Position numbers and translations under genes: made by a program. Shown piece by piece: positions 51,948-60,383 of a stretch of 64,000 nucleotides of DNA; position 1 is the first letter of the stretch, and each line of letters opens with the position of its first letter. Source of the stretch: Taklimakanibacter sp050251035. GTDB lineage: Bacteria; Pseudomonadota; Alphaproteobacteria; Rhizobiales; Aestuariivirgaceae. The notes under the pieces are model-generated. The model did not search any database. It was not told the DNA's origin and saw only the letters and a program-made list of their open reading frames with translations. The stretch spans positions 1 to 64,000 of the forward strand of contig JBFWNN010000023.1 in the NCBI GenBank assembly GCA_050251035.1, written 5' to 3'.

Positions 51948-52826
51948 CTATTTTATCGCGCCGCGCCACAGAAGCCGCGGCAACAGCAGGAGGCCGGCGA
52001 GAACCGGATGGCGCCGCTGCCAGGGCGAGAGCGCGATCTTCCGGCCGCTGTGCCGTTCGATCTTCCATGCCGCATAGGAGGCGCCGCCCTCGAAGGTGAA
52101 GGCCGCCTTGGCGAGCCGCGCCACGGACAGGGCCTTGCCCGCCCATCGCCGTTGCGGCCACGACACCGGCGGTACGTCCGGCTGGCCGACAAGACCGGCT
52201 ATGCGGTCATAGAAGGCCGCATTGGCCGCGACGATCTCGTGAGCGCGGCCGGCAGCCTCGGGACGCAATTCGGTGCGATAGGTCTCGGCGAAACCGTGCG
52301 CCCAGACGTCCACCGGCGCGCTGTCTCGCGGCGCCGAGGCCAACGCGGCACGATACATGGTGGTGACCGCATCGACGACAGCCCCGATGATGCGCGCGCG
52401 ATCATCGATGCTCGCGGCATGGACGAGGGCCGCGGGTTGCGCGAACCGCGCCCAGAAATAGGGATTGGCCGTTGTCGGCCGCATCCGCCCGGTGAACTGG
52501 TCGAGCGTCATCACCGCATATTTGGCCCGCAATGCCCGGCCGTCATGATCGGTCTCGGCATAATAAACGTTGGGCGGCACGAGGCGGGCCATCAGCCGGC
52601 TGAGGCGGCTCGAGCTGATATCCTCCTCACGCTCGGTCAGGACATAGAGATCGATCAGCGAGTCCTCGGTACTGACGCCCCTGAGGCAGGAGCCGTAAGC
52701 CAGGACGGCGGCAGCCGTTCCGTGCCGTTTCAGGATATGCGCCGCCATGGCCCGTATGTCGGATGACAGCGGACGATCGAGGTTCTGGGCGACAAGGGCG
52801 GCGATCTCGGCGGTCTGATGGTCCAT
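51948..52826 (-). CDS. Tam41-like lipid cytidylyltransferase
   Basis: 292 residues from ATG 52824-52826, which overlaps the lipid-kinase stop as TGATG; the in-frame codon upstream at 52835 is TTG. Nucleotidyltransferase signature is YGSCLRGVSTEDSLIDLYVL (about 45-64), with the metal-binding Asp pattern; KYAVMTLDQFTGRM and NPYFWARFAQPAALVHA resemble Tam41 (mitochondrial phosphatidate cytidylyltransferase). Tam41 makes CDP-diacylglycerol. In this operon, after a lipid kinase, a CDP-ceramide-type product is a possible alternative. Last gene of the seven-gene minus-strand operon. Confidence 0.7.
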   Translation of the reverse strand: MDHQTAEIAALVAQNLDRPLSSDIRAMAAHILKRHGTAAAVLAYGSCLRGVSTEDSLIDLYVLTEREEDISSSRLSRLMARLVPPNVYYAETDHDGRALRAKYAVMTLDQFTGRMRPTTANPYFWARFAQPAALVHAASIDDRARIIGAVVDAVTTMYRAALASAPRDSAPVDVWAHGFAETYRTELRPEAAGRAHEIVAANAAFYDRIAGLVGQPDVPPVSWPQRRWAGKALSVARLAKAAFTFEGGASYAAWKIERHSGRKIALSPWQRRHPVLAGLLLLPRLLWRGAIK

Positions 52827-53779
52827 CAGCCGCAAACATAGGTGAATTCGATGCCGGTTTCGAGACGCAGCGGTCCATCGGCCGGCGCCTCGAAGAATTC
52901 GCCGTCGATGACGAAAGGCGTCCTGGTCGCAATCTCAAAGGCGCCGCCGGACAAACTCCGCGCGCCTTGCGGCACGGTCCGGTCCTCGCCGCCATACATC
53001 AAGGGCAGGAGCCAGCGGACGATCGAGGGAACGGGATAGGGAATGGTGGACACGCGTATCGGCCCGGCTTTGCCGCCCCAGAACGGCCGGGTGCCGAGAA
53101 TGAGCTTGTCGAGCGTGGTCGCGAGCAGCAGCAGGTGCCGGTCGGCCAGCACGGTCTCGCCGGCTTGCCGAAGCTCGATGTCATAAGGGCGATCGATGCG
53201 CGTCGGGTCGTTCGGATTGGCCGGCGTGAAGAGGGATTTGGCGATGGCGGCAGCCAAGGTCGCAAAAGTCGCGAAATCGCCCTTCAGGCCGACGCCGTGA
53301 ACTGCTTCCTGGCAGAAGACGGTCGCCTGCCATATCGCGCCGGTGCCGAGGAACATGCCGTGCCGCACTTTGCCGTCCCTCGGATTGGCGACCCTGAGCG
53401 TCGGTCGCGTCGCCAATACGCGCGGCTCCCGGTTGGCGATGAAGTCCGCCTGGACCTTGACGTTGCGATTGCGGAAGCCGAGATCGGCGGCGGTCATGTT
53501 GGTGGTGCCGTGCGGCAGCAGAACGAGGCGCGGCACGAAGCCCGGGGCGTGGCGCTCGGCGATCTCGGTCTGAATGGCCTGGACGGTGCCGTCGCCCGAG
53601 CTGATGAAGAGCTCGCTCACCCGGGCGTGCGCCATCTCGTCGAGGAACGTGCCGAGCTTGGAGAAGTCGTCGAGAATGCGGACGATGACACGCGCATCGC
53701 CTTTGAGCAGGGAGGCCAGCTCGAGCCCTTTTCCACTCGCCTTGCCGGACTGGGGATTGACGATGAGGCCGCGGGTCAT
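52826..53779 (-). CDS. DAGK-type lipid kinase (candidate ceramide kinase)
   Basis: 317 residues from ATG 53777-53779; a much longer frame upstream lacks family sequence. Diacylglycerol-kinase catalytic domain: IVNPQSGKASGKG at the start, LFISSGDGTVQAIQTEI with the GDGT motif, and VLLPHGTTNMTA (the GTxN motif). The C-terminal domain ends with PFVIDGEFFEAPADGPL. YegS/DAGK-like kinases phosphorylate diacylglycerol or ceramide; I recall that CpgB, the Caulobacter ceramide kinase, belongs to this family. Position inside the sphingolipid island makes ceramide a likely substrate. Confidence 0.83.
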   Translation of the reverse strand: MTRGLIVNPQSGKASGKGLELASLLKGDARVIVRILDDFSKLGTFLDEMAHARVSELFISSGDGTVQAIQTEIAERHAPGFVPRLVLLPHGTTNMTAADLGFRNRNVKVQADFIANREPRVLATRPTLRVANPRDGKVRHGMFLGTGAIWQATVFCQEAVHGVGLKGDFATFATLAAAIAKSLFTPANPNDPTRIDRPYDIELRQAGETVLADRHLLLLATTLDKLILGTRPFWGGKAGPIRVSTIPYPVPSIVRWLLPLMYGGEDRTVPQGARSLSGGAFEIATRTPFVIDGEFFEAPADGPLRLETGIEFTYVCG

Positions 53780-54990
53780 CAGCGCTGCGCCATCCAGGAG
53801 GACAGGGGACCGCCGCGCCTGGCGATCAACGCCTGGCCGAGCTGCAGGCCGTGCAGCACCAGACAGATGACGGTCCACCAGGCGACCGCCAGGAGGCCCC
53901 AGTCGGGGCGGCCCGCCAGGGTGAAGGCGGTGAGGATCAGAAGGTTCGGGTTGCGCCTGGCGGTGATCTGACGGAAGAGCGTGTCGATCGGGCGCCAGAT
54001 ATGGATTTCGAGGCCGAGCCATTTGATGGCTATCCCCTCCATCACCCGCTGCAGAATGTAGCCGCCGAGGATCGCCGCGATGGCGATCCAGAAGGTCCGG
54101 TCATCGAGCACGTGGCCCGAATAGGCGAGGCCCAGGCCCCAGGCGACGTACCAGAAGGGCGGATGAACGAGGTCGAGGCCGTGATCGAAGACATCCCCCC
54201 ATTTGCTGGAGGTGAGGGTGGTGCGCGCCAGCTTGCCGTCGACAGTGTCAAGAAAGGTCATGAGCCATGCCGCTGCAAGACCCAGGCCAAAATAGCCCTC
54301 CAGGAAGAGCCAGAAGGCCAGGAAGACCAGAAGCGCGCCCACGAGCGTCACCATATTGGGCGTAATGCCGCGCGGCGCCAGCCAGCGGGTCATCATGAAA
54401 GCCGGCCATGGCCACAAATGCTTGGTGATGAGATCGGTGGCGCCCTTGTAGGTCCCCATGAACATGCGCCATTCGACCTCCGCCCGGTTGGCGGCGGTAA
54501 GCCTGAAGGCGTATGGCGTCTCGCGCTTGCGCAGCGCCTTCCAGAATTCGACGTCAAGCTGGCCGGGCGTGCGCGCCAGCAAGGCGAGGCCCGGCGGCGG
54601 CTCGCCGCCATTGCGCAGCATCTCGGCAATCGCCTCGGCATGCCGGCCCTCCGCCTGGACGGCGAGCGGAACGGGGGCTTGTCCGTTTTCGCCGATGATC
54701 AGCAGATTGGGCCGTTTCGCGAGCAGGGGGATCAAAGGCTGGTCCAGCACTGCGTCCGCCCGGATGAAGATCACCGGGCCGGCGCGGCGTCCGGCCTCGG
54801 CGAGCGCGATTTCCTCGACCGCCATTTCGCGCGCGAACTGCCGGCGCAGGCGTTCGACCGGGGTCAGCGCCCATAGGCGGATGTCGCTTTCACCGATGAA
54901 GCAGAGGGCCGGCTTCAGGGTCCGAACGGACGCTGCGTCCGAAGCCGCGTCCTGGGGGGCGGACTCTTTCGTCTCGCGCTGCAAGGTCAT
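53779..54990 (-). CDS. CDP-alcohol phosphatidyltransferase with degenerate nucleotidyltransferase-like N-terminus
   Basis: 403 residues from ATG 54988-54990, overlapping the LptG stop as ATGA. The C-terminal half has the CDP-alcohol motif DTVDGKLARTTLTSSKWGDVFDHGLD, matching D-x2-DG-x2-AR-x8-G-x3-D-x3-D, with several membrane segments. The N-terminal 140 residues look like an IspD/MobA-type fold (CFIGESDIRLWALTPVERL, VIFIRADAVLD) that has lost the canonical pyrophosphate-binding Gly-rich loop, recalling the fused inositol-phosphate cytidylyltransferases of archaea. It should transfer a phospho-head group from or to a CDP-lipid. Confidence 0.8.
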   Translation of the reverse strand: MTLQRETKESAPQDAASDAASVRTLKPALCFIGESDIRLWALTPVERLRRQFAREMAVEEIALAEAGRRAGPVIFIRADAVLDQPLIPLLAKRPNLLIIGENGQAPVPLAVQAEGRHAEAIAEMLRNGGEPPPGLALLARTPGQLDVEFWKALRKRETPYAFRLTAANRAEVEWRMFMGTYKGATDLITKHLWPWPAFMMTRWLAPRGITPNMVTLVGALLVFLAFWLFLEGYFGLGLAAAWLMTFLDTVDGKLARTTLTSSKWGDVFDHGLDLVHPPFWYVAWGLGLAYSGHVLDDRTFWIAIAAILGGYILQRVMEGIAIKWLGLEIHIWRPIDTLFRQITARRNPNLLILTAFTLAGRPDWGLLAVAWWTVICLVLHGLQLGQALIARRGGPLSSWMAQR

Positions 54991-56063
54991 ACGTGTTCGG
55001 AGCGGAAGGACAGGATGCCGGCAACGGCCGCCAGGCCCAACACCGGCGCCCAGGCCGCAAACCATGGCGTCACGAAGCCGAGCTCGCCCATGGTGAGGGA
55101 GATGCCGTCGACGATGAAGAACAGGAAGCCAGCGCCTATGCCGATGGCGAACATCACGCCGATGCCACCGCCGCGACGGAAGCGCACTGCCAGCGGGATG
55201 CAGAGCGCGACCATAGCAAGCGCCGTCACGAAGAGAGTGAGCCGCTTGTGCCACCAGGTCTGATAGACCCAGGTGGGTCTGATGCCGAAGCCGGAATTCT
55301 CGATGAAATAGCCGAGGTCGCCCATGCTCATCTCTTCCGGATCGCCCGAGCGGGCGCCGGCGGCGGCGGGGCGGAAGGAGCCGGAATAGATCATCTGGTC
55401 GAGACGGTTCGGTGGAAGATTGTCGCGGTAGTAGACCAGCACATCCGACAACTGCCACCGGTTCTGATTGAGCACCGCGCTCTTGGCCATGACCTGCTCA
55501 CGCAGGAGGCCGTTCTCGTCGCGTCGGAAAATGATGACATCCTCAAGCTCCGTCGCCTGCGCATTGGCGCTGCTGGCGCGCAGGATGTCACGGCCGGCGC
55601 GCATCCATATGGGATCACGCTCGCCGCCGACCTTGAGCTTCTTCTCGCCATAGTCGCCGATGCCCCATTCGCGCAAGGTGGGCGCCGCCCGCGGTACGGC
55701 CTGGTCGGTGAGGAGGAAGTTCAGGCCGCCGGCGAATACAGCGAAAGGCAGGAGCATGAGCACGATGCGGAAGGGTGAAACGCCGGCCGACCAGATGGCC
55801 GGCATCTCGTTGCGGTAGCTCAATTCCATCAGGACCAGGAGCAGGGCGAGCAGCACGCTGATAGGCAGGAAAGTCGACAGCGTGACCGGCGCCCGCATGA
55901 GGAAATAGGTGAAAATCACGCTCAAGTCGCCATTGTGCAGGGTCAATATCTCATTGGCATAGGTGACGATGTCGAGCGTGATGACGAAAATGGAAATGCC
56001 GAGGAGAATGAAGACGAAGCGTATGAGAAGCATACGCGTCAGCATCCAGCCGAGAATCTTCAT
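54987..56063 (-). CDS. lptG: LptG-like permease (LptF/LptG family)
   Basis: 358 residues from ATG 56061-56063 (ATGA overlap with the LptF gene). Six membrane helices in LptF/G topology: three before and three after a large periplasmic jellyroll region (about 125-275, with ELEDVIIFRRDENG and WQLSDVLVYYRDN). YWY-type coupling sequence is not evident, but NEMPAIWSAGVSPFRI is the usual coupling helix. It exports a lipid to the outer membrane with LptF, LptB and LptC. Placement between a CDP-alcohol transferase gene and lptF suggests a sphingolipid-dedicated copy. Confidence 0.86.
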   Translation of the reverse strand: MKILGWMLTRMLLIRFVFILLGISIFVITLDIVTYANEILTLHNGDLSVIFTYFLMRAPVTLSTFLPISVLLALLLVLMELSYRNEMPAIWSAGVSPFRIVLMLLPFAVFAGGLNFLLTDQAVPRAAPTLREWGIGDYGEKKLKVGGERDPIWMRAGRDILRASSANAQATELEDVIIFRRDENGLLREQVMAKSAVLNQNRWQLSDVLVYYRDNLPPNRLDQMIYSGSFRPAAAGARSGDPEEMSMGDLGYFIENSGFGIRPTWVYQTWWHKRLTLFVTALAMVALCIPLAVRFRRGGGIGVMFAIGIGAGFLFFIVDGISLTMGELGFVTPWFAAWAPVLGLAAVAGILSFRSEHV

Positions 56064-57280
56064 GCCGGATCTCCGTGCAGGACGCGTGCTCTGACGCGGC
56101 GAAAGAACCGCCTCACGACACCGGCGAAGCGATCGATGACGCCATCGAGCCGGTCCGACCTGAGCGTGAAGGCGGTGGCCCAGAACCGCCAGGCCGCGAA
56201 GGCGGTGAAGACCAGGAAAGGCAGCCACATCGTAAGCCATGGCGATGTGCCATGCGCCTTGGTGGCGATGGCACCTTGCTCGATGATCTCGTTCAAGACG
56301 ACGAGCAGCACCAGGGCGATGCCGAAGCGATATGTCCGCTGGTTGCGACGTCGCCCCAAGGCGAAGGGCACGGCGAGGAAAGGCAGCATCGGCAAGGTGA
56401 GCATCACGATCAAACGCTTATGCAGCTCTGACCGCATCTGATTTTCCGTCGTGCCCTTGGGGGGAGCGTGCTGCTGGGCGAAAAGCTCGGGCAGCGTCAG
56501 TTCCCGCTCGTCCTGGCCGCGCGGTCGGAAGGCCTTGTCGGCGACCTGCCCGAGCGGGGTGTCGGCGACGTCGAAGGTGCTGACCGTCGATGCCGGCGAG
56601 GCCTGGCCGGGAGCGAAGCTCGGCATGCGGTCGATCTGCAGGCGATGGCCGTTCTCGAGGCGCAACACGGGTAGCGGCGTATTGGGGCTCTCGATCAGCC
56701 GGCCGTTGGCGGCGGTCACCGTCTCGATGCCGCCGGCGCCGCGGTTGTCGAAAAGGAAAATGCGCTCGAAGGACCCGGCGGACCGGTCGAGCTTGTCGAG
56801 GATGAAAGTGCGGGTGCCCGCCGCCATGAAGATGCCTTCCTCGGCGAGGTAGAAGACATCGACATTCTGAACATCGAAGACCACGGCGCGGTAGGCGTAG
56901 CGGGCATGCGGCTGCAGCCAGCCGACGATCAGGAAAGAAAAAGTGGCGAGGATGAGCGACAGAATCGCCACCGGCTGGGCCAAACGATGAAGGCCGATGC
57001 CGGAGGCGAGGAAGGCGTCGATCTCGCTGTCGCGCGAGAGCTTGTTGAAGCTGTACAGGAGCCCGAGGAAAAGCGCCGCCGGCAACGCCAGGCTGAGATA
57101 ATGCGGCACCAGATAGGCCAGCATCTCGAAGACGACGCCGAAGGAGTTCTTCTTGCCGAGTGTCGTGTCGAGCAGGCGCACCATCCGCTCGGCCAGCAGC
57201 ACCAGGAGACCGATGGTGATCGACATTACCAGCGGCTTGGCCAACTGACGCATCACATAGCGGTCTACAATGCGAAACAC
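56060..57280 (-). CDS. lptF: LptF-like permease (LptF/LptG family)
   Basis: 406 residues. Starts MFRIVDRYVMRQLAKPLVMS, typical of LptF, with three N-terminal helices, coupling helix DSEIDAFLASGIGLHRL, a periplasmic domain (about 125-300) and three C-terminal helices. The central domain is longer than usual, with a Pro/Ala-rich stretch near MPSFAPGQASPASTV. Pairs with the LptG-like protein. Whether this pair carries lipopolysaccharide or a sphingolipid must be tested; the operon favours the latter or both. Confidence 0.86.
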   Translation of the reverse strand: MFRIVDRYVMRQLAKPLVMSITIGLLVLLAERMVRLLDTTLGKKNSFGVVFEMLAYLVPHYLSLALPAALFLGLLYSFNKLSRDSEIDAFLASGIGLHRLAQPVAILSLILATFSFLIVGWLQPHARYAYRAVVFDVQNVDVFYLAEEGIFMAAGTRTFILDKLDRSAGSFERIFLFDNRGAGGIETVTAANGRLIESPNTPLPVLRLENGHRLQIDRMPSFAPGQASPASTVSTFDVADTPLGQVADKAFRPRGQDERELTLPELFAQQHAPPKGTTENQMRSELHKRLIVMLTLPMLPFLAVPFALGRRRNQRTYRFGIALVLLVVLNEIIEQGAIATKAHGTSPWLTMWLPFLVFTAFAAWRFWATAFTLRSDRLDGVIDRFAGVVRRFFRRVRARVLHGDPA

Positions 57281-57286
57281 GGCGGC

Positions 57287-57724
57287 TCAGTCTTTCGGCC
57301 AATGACGACGAATGGCGTCGCGCAGCTCGACCTGCGCCGCGGCGGGCAAGGTCGTGGCCTGAGCGAGACTGGGCTGGCCCGGCCAGCCGGCGTCGACGAA
57401 TTCCGCCGCCGCAAAACGACGGGGCTGCGCGTAGCGGGGTATGACATGGAAATGCACGTGCGGGTCGACCATCATGAGCATCAGATAGTTAATCTTGTCA
57501 TAGGCGCTGAAGTTCCTCAGACCGGTCTCGATGCAATGCGTTACGTGGGCCAATTCCGCAAAGGCTTGCGGCGGAATTTGGGAGAATGCCGTCCAGTCTC
57601 CCTTGGCCCCCAGGACCAGCGATCCCAGGGTGACCTGCGCCGGACGCAGCAGAACAACCCAGTGCTTGTAGTCTGCGATCAAGGTCGCGGGAAGGCCAAA
57701 TTTGACGAGCGTGGCATTCGACAT
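57287..57724 (-). CDS. HIT-family hydrolase
   Basis: 145 residues from ATG 57722-57724; ATG 57736 is also possible. The histidine triad is HVHFHVIPR, near residue 93. HIT proteins are nucleotide hydrolases or transferases (AMP-lysine hydrolase, Ap4A hydrolase or nucleotidyl transferases). It lies 6 bp upstream of lptF in the head-group/transport operon, so it might release or transfer a nucleotide group during head-group formation. This link is not proven. Confidence 0.84.
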   Translation of the reverse strand: MSNATLVKFGLPATLIADYKHWVVLLRPAQVTLGSLVLGAKGDWTAFSQIPPQAFAELAHVTHCIETGLRNFSAYDKINYLMLMMVDPHVHFHVIPRYAQPRRFAAAEFVDAGWPGQPSLAQATTLPAAAQVELRDAIRRHWPKD

Positions 57725-57770
57725 AATTTGTAACATGCCCTTACGTAAGTGTGTAGTCGTTTCTCGATTT

Positions 57771-58685
57771 CTACAGAGTAAAGCCGGCATCGGCCACAAA
57801 AGAACCCTTGGCTCCCTCCCAACGGCGCACCGTGACGTTCGTCACCCAGGCCCCGTCCTGGCGGCGGATCTTATATAGGTACCAAGCCGCGGCATCGTAG
57901 GCGCCGTGTCCCGGGGACGTGGCGGAAGGGGCGCCCATGATATGGGCGACGCCGGAGCGCGTCGCGAGGCTGCCCCGTCCATGCCGGTGATTGTGACCAT
58001 AGAGGATGAGGTCGGCGCCGTGGCTCTCGATGATCTGTTTCAGTTCCTTGTCGTCATCGAGGGCGCGCCGGCGAGGGGTCAGGCCGGGTATCGGCGGATG
58101 ATGGATGAGGATCACGCGATAGAAGCCGCGCTGACGCAAATCATCGAGAAGCGGCGGCAAGCGGGCGAGCTGGCCCTGTCCCAATCGGCCGCCGGCGCGG
58201 AACAGCGATTGCGGCACCGCGCTGGACAGGCCGATCAATGCGATGTTGCGACGCTGCCGGATGAAGGGGAACAACTCGTCCGGATCGGCAGGATCGCGCG
58301 GCCCGGCAAGCTTGATGTCGCCCGTCATGTAGTCGGACCACAGGCCGGCGCCCTGCGCCCAGGGGAAGGGACGATAGGCGTCGTGATTGCCGGGCACCAG
58401 CGTGATCCAATCGGCCGGGCCGAAAGCCTTCAGCCATTGCGCCGCTTCGATGAATTCCTGCTTGAGCGCGATGTTGATCAGATCGCCGGTGAGCGCCACG
58501 TGATCGGGGGAATGGGCTTTGATGTCGGCGATCATCGCCATCGCGATCGCGGGATCGTGAAGGAAACGCCGCCGGCGGTGCCAGCTGATCTTGCCCAGCG
58601 CCCGTTTTCCCAGATAGTCGCGCCATGAATCGGCCCGGGGCAAGGGGCCGATATGGACGTCCGAGAGATGGGCGAGGGTGAACAT
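57771..58685 (-). CDS. Calcineurin-like metallophosphoesterase
   Basis: 304 residues. Metal-ligand motifs in order: LAHLSDVHIG (DxH), ALTGDLIN (GD), VPGNHDAY (GNHD/E), HHPP and GHNHRHG (GHxH). The family hydrolyses phosphodiesters, nucleotides or lipid phosphates. First gene of the minus-strand head-group operon, 46 bp upstream of the HIT gene. Divergent from the LicC-like gene by a 189-bp spacer. Confidence 0.85.
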   Translation of the reverse strand: MFTLAHLSDVHIGPLPRADSWRDYLGKRALGKISWHRRRRFLHDPAIAMAMIADIKAHSPDHVALTGDLINIALKQEFIEAAQWLKAFGPADWITLVPGNHDAYRPFPWAQGAGLWSDYMTGDIKLAGPRDPADPDELFPFIRQRRNIALIGLSSAVPQSLFRAGGRLGQGQLARLPPLLDDLRQRGFYRVILIHHPPIPGLTPRRRALDDDKELKQIIESHGADLILYGHNHRHGRGSLATRSGVAHIMGAPSATSPGHGAYDAAAWYLYKIRRQDGAWVTNVTVRRWEGAKGSFVADAGFTL

Positions 58686-58874
58686 GATGGTCAGTGTCCC
58701 GAAGCCGAAGTCCGCCTTGTCGCGAGGCGCCCGCGGGCGAACTCAAAAAATGCATGCGCCTGATAGCAGGAACTTCGCCTTGCGCCCACTAGGATAGTTT
58801 CGTTGACTTCCATCGAATCGGGTGCAATGGAGTGCGCCTTCAACAGACGGTCGTGATCAGCGAGTTCAAGCATC

Positions 58875-59603
58875 GTGAAAGTCGTCATTCTTGGAGCAGG
58901 GCAGGGCAAGCGCCTCTTGCCGCTCACTGCCGAGGTCCCCAAAGCGCTTCTGGATATCGGCGGGCATCCGCTCATCGGTCGCCAGATCGATGCGTTCGCC
59001 GCGTGCGGCGTCACGGAATTCGCCGTCGTCATCGGCTATGGCGCCGAGCGCATGGAAGAAGCCCTGTCGCGGATCGCGCGCGAAAAGCGGATCAGCATCA
59101 AGACGATATTCAATCCCTTCTATGCGGTTGCCGACAACCTCGCCAGCTGCTGGATGGCGCGTCATGAAATGAAGGGTGAGTTCATCCAGGTCAATGGCGA
59201 CAACCTGTTCAAGGCGGATCTGGTCAAGGTCCTGCTCGATGCTCCCGCGGCGCCTGTCACCGTCGCCATCAATCACAAGCCGGCCTATGACGCCGATGAC
59301 ATGAAGGTGATGATGGACGGCGAGAGGCTGACCGAGATCGGCAAGACCCTGCCGTCCGAGACGGTCAATGCCGAGGCCATCGGCTTCTATGTGTTCCGCG
59401 CGGAGGGCGCCAAGGCCTATGCCGAAACGCTGGACCGGGCCATGCGCGAGCCGTCGGGCCTCAAGCAGTGGTTTCCGGCGGCGGTCGGGATGCTGGCGAA
59501 ACGCATCCCGGTGCGCACCGTGGCGCTGGATGGCATTCAATGGTGCGAAGTCGACTTCCCGGTCGACCTGCAGCAGGCGCGCCAACTCGTCTCAAGCTGG
59601 TAG
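58875..59603 (+). CDS. LicC-like nucleotidyltransferase
   Basis: 242 residues from GTG 58875. NTP-transferase signature VVILGAGQGKRLLPLTAEVPKALL at the start, then FNPFYAVADNLASCWMARHEM, which is like the NPxYexxNNlxSlw segment of LicC (CTP:phosphocholine cytidylyltransferase), and QVNGDNLFK with the metal-binding Asp. It could make a CDP- or UDP-activated head group. Sits alone between the two minus-strand operons of the island and overlaps its convergent neighbour by 12 bp. Confidence 0.83.
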   Translation: MKVVILGAGQGKRLLPLTAEVPKALLDIGGHPLIGRQIDAFAACGVTEFAVVIGYGAERMEEALSRIAREKRISIKTIFNPFYAVADNLASCWMARHEMKGEFIQVNGDNLFKADLVKVLLDAPAAPVTVAINHKPAYDADDMKVMMDGERLTEIGKTLPSETVNAEAIGFYVFRAEGAKAYAETLDRAMREPSGLKQWFPAAVGMLAKRIPVRTVALDGIQWCEVDFPVDLQQARQLVSSW

Positions 59604-60383
59604 CGCCGGCCTTTCACCGAGTATTTTTTCCGCGAGCTCCTTGTCCTCCGGCTTGTCGACATCGACCGCCGCTTCCGCGAAGGGCATGAGCACCGGGCGG
59701 GCGACGAGGCCGAGGCGACGCGAGGCCAGGGCAAAGGCCCCTGCGAGCGTCAATGTGCGGGTGAGAAAGCGCAGCAGCGCCACCGGACCAAACGCGCCGA
59801 CCAGCCGCCAGGGGCGCTTTCTCACCTGTTCCAGATCGTGCCAGAAAGCGAGCGCCGGGCGGGCGCGCGGCGAGGCCAAAGCAAAAAGGTTGCAGCCCGA
59901 GACACGATCGGGCCCGAAGGTGAGGTAGGTCCGACGCGCCTCGGGAAAGCGCGTCAGTATCGTTTCGGCGGTGGCGAGGCCGGCACAGAGATCGGCACCG
60001 GAGCGCGCCGCCTCGGCCAGGAAATAGCGCAGCATCTCGGGGGTCAGGAGCGGATGGTCGCCGGTGGTGATCAGCCAGGGAAACGGGCTGTCTTCCGGGA
60101 TCGCCGCCAGCGCCGAGCGTGCGGCGCTCTCTGCCGAGGGCAGGAAACGGACGTCGCGCGCCAGAGGGCCGAGAGCCTCGCCGAGAAGCTCCTGCCTCTC
60201 GATCGAGATGCTGACCGAGGCAATCTCGGGAGACGAAAGAAGCGTCCGGGCCACTCGTCCGAGCATCGGCTCGCCGCCGATCTCGACAAGGCATTTGTGC
60301 GTGACCCGATAGGCTTTCGCCATGGGGTCGTCCGGTCCGCGGCCGGCGGCGAGGACGAGCGCATGCCAGCGAGGAGCGGTCAC
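59592..60383 (-). CDS. MobA-like NTP transferase
   Basis: 263 residues, GTG start at 60383 overlapping the GNAT stop (GTGA). The start ALVLAAGRGPDDPMAKAY-VTHKCLVEIGG is an NTP-transferase loop with an insert, LITTGDHPLLTPEML holds the metal-site Asp, and the C-terminus has VDVDKPEDKELAEKIL. A nucleotide-sugar or head-group activating enzyme is likely. Conserved next to the ceramide synthase candidate in the related Caulobacter region as I recall it. Confidence 0.8.
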   Translation of the reverse strand: MTAPRWHALVLAAGRGPDDPMAKAYRVTHKCLVEIGGEPMLGRVARTLLSSPEIASVSISIERQELLGEALGPLARDVRFLPSAESAARSALAAIPEDSPFPWLITTGDHPLLTPEMLRYFLAEAARSGADLCAGLATAETILTRFPEARRTYLTFGPDRVSGCNLFALASPRARPALAFWHDLEQVRKRPWRLVGAFGPVALLRFLTRTLTLAGAFALASRRLGLVARPVLMPFAEAAVDVDKPEDKELAEKILGERPALPA

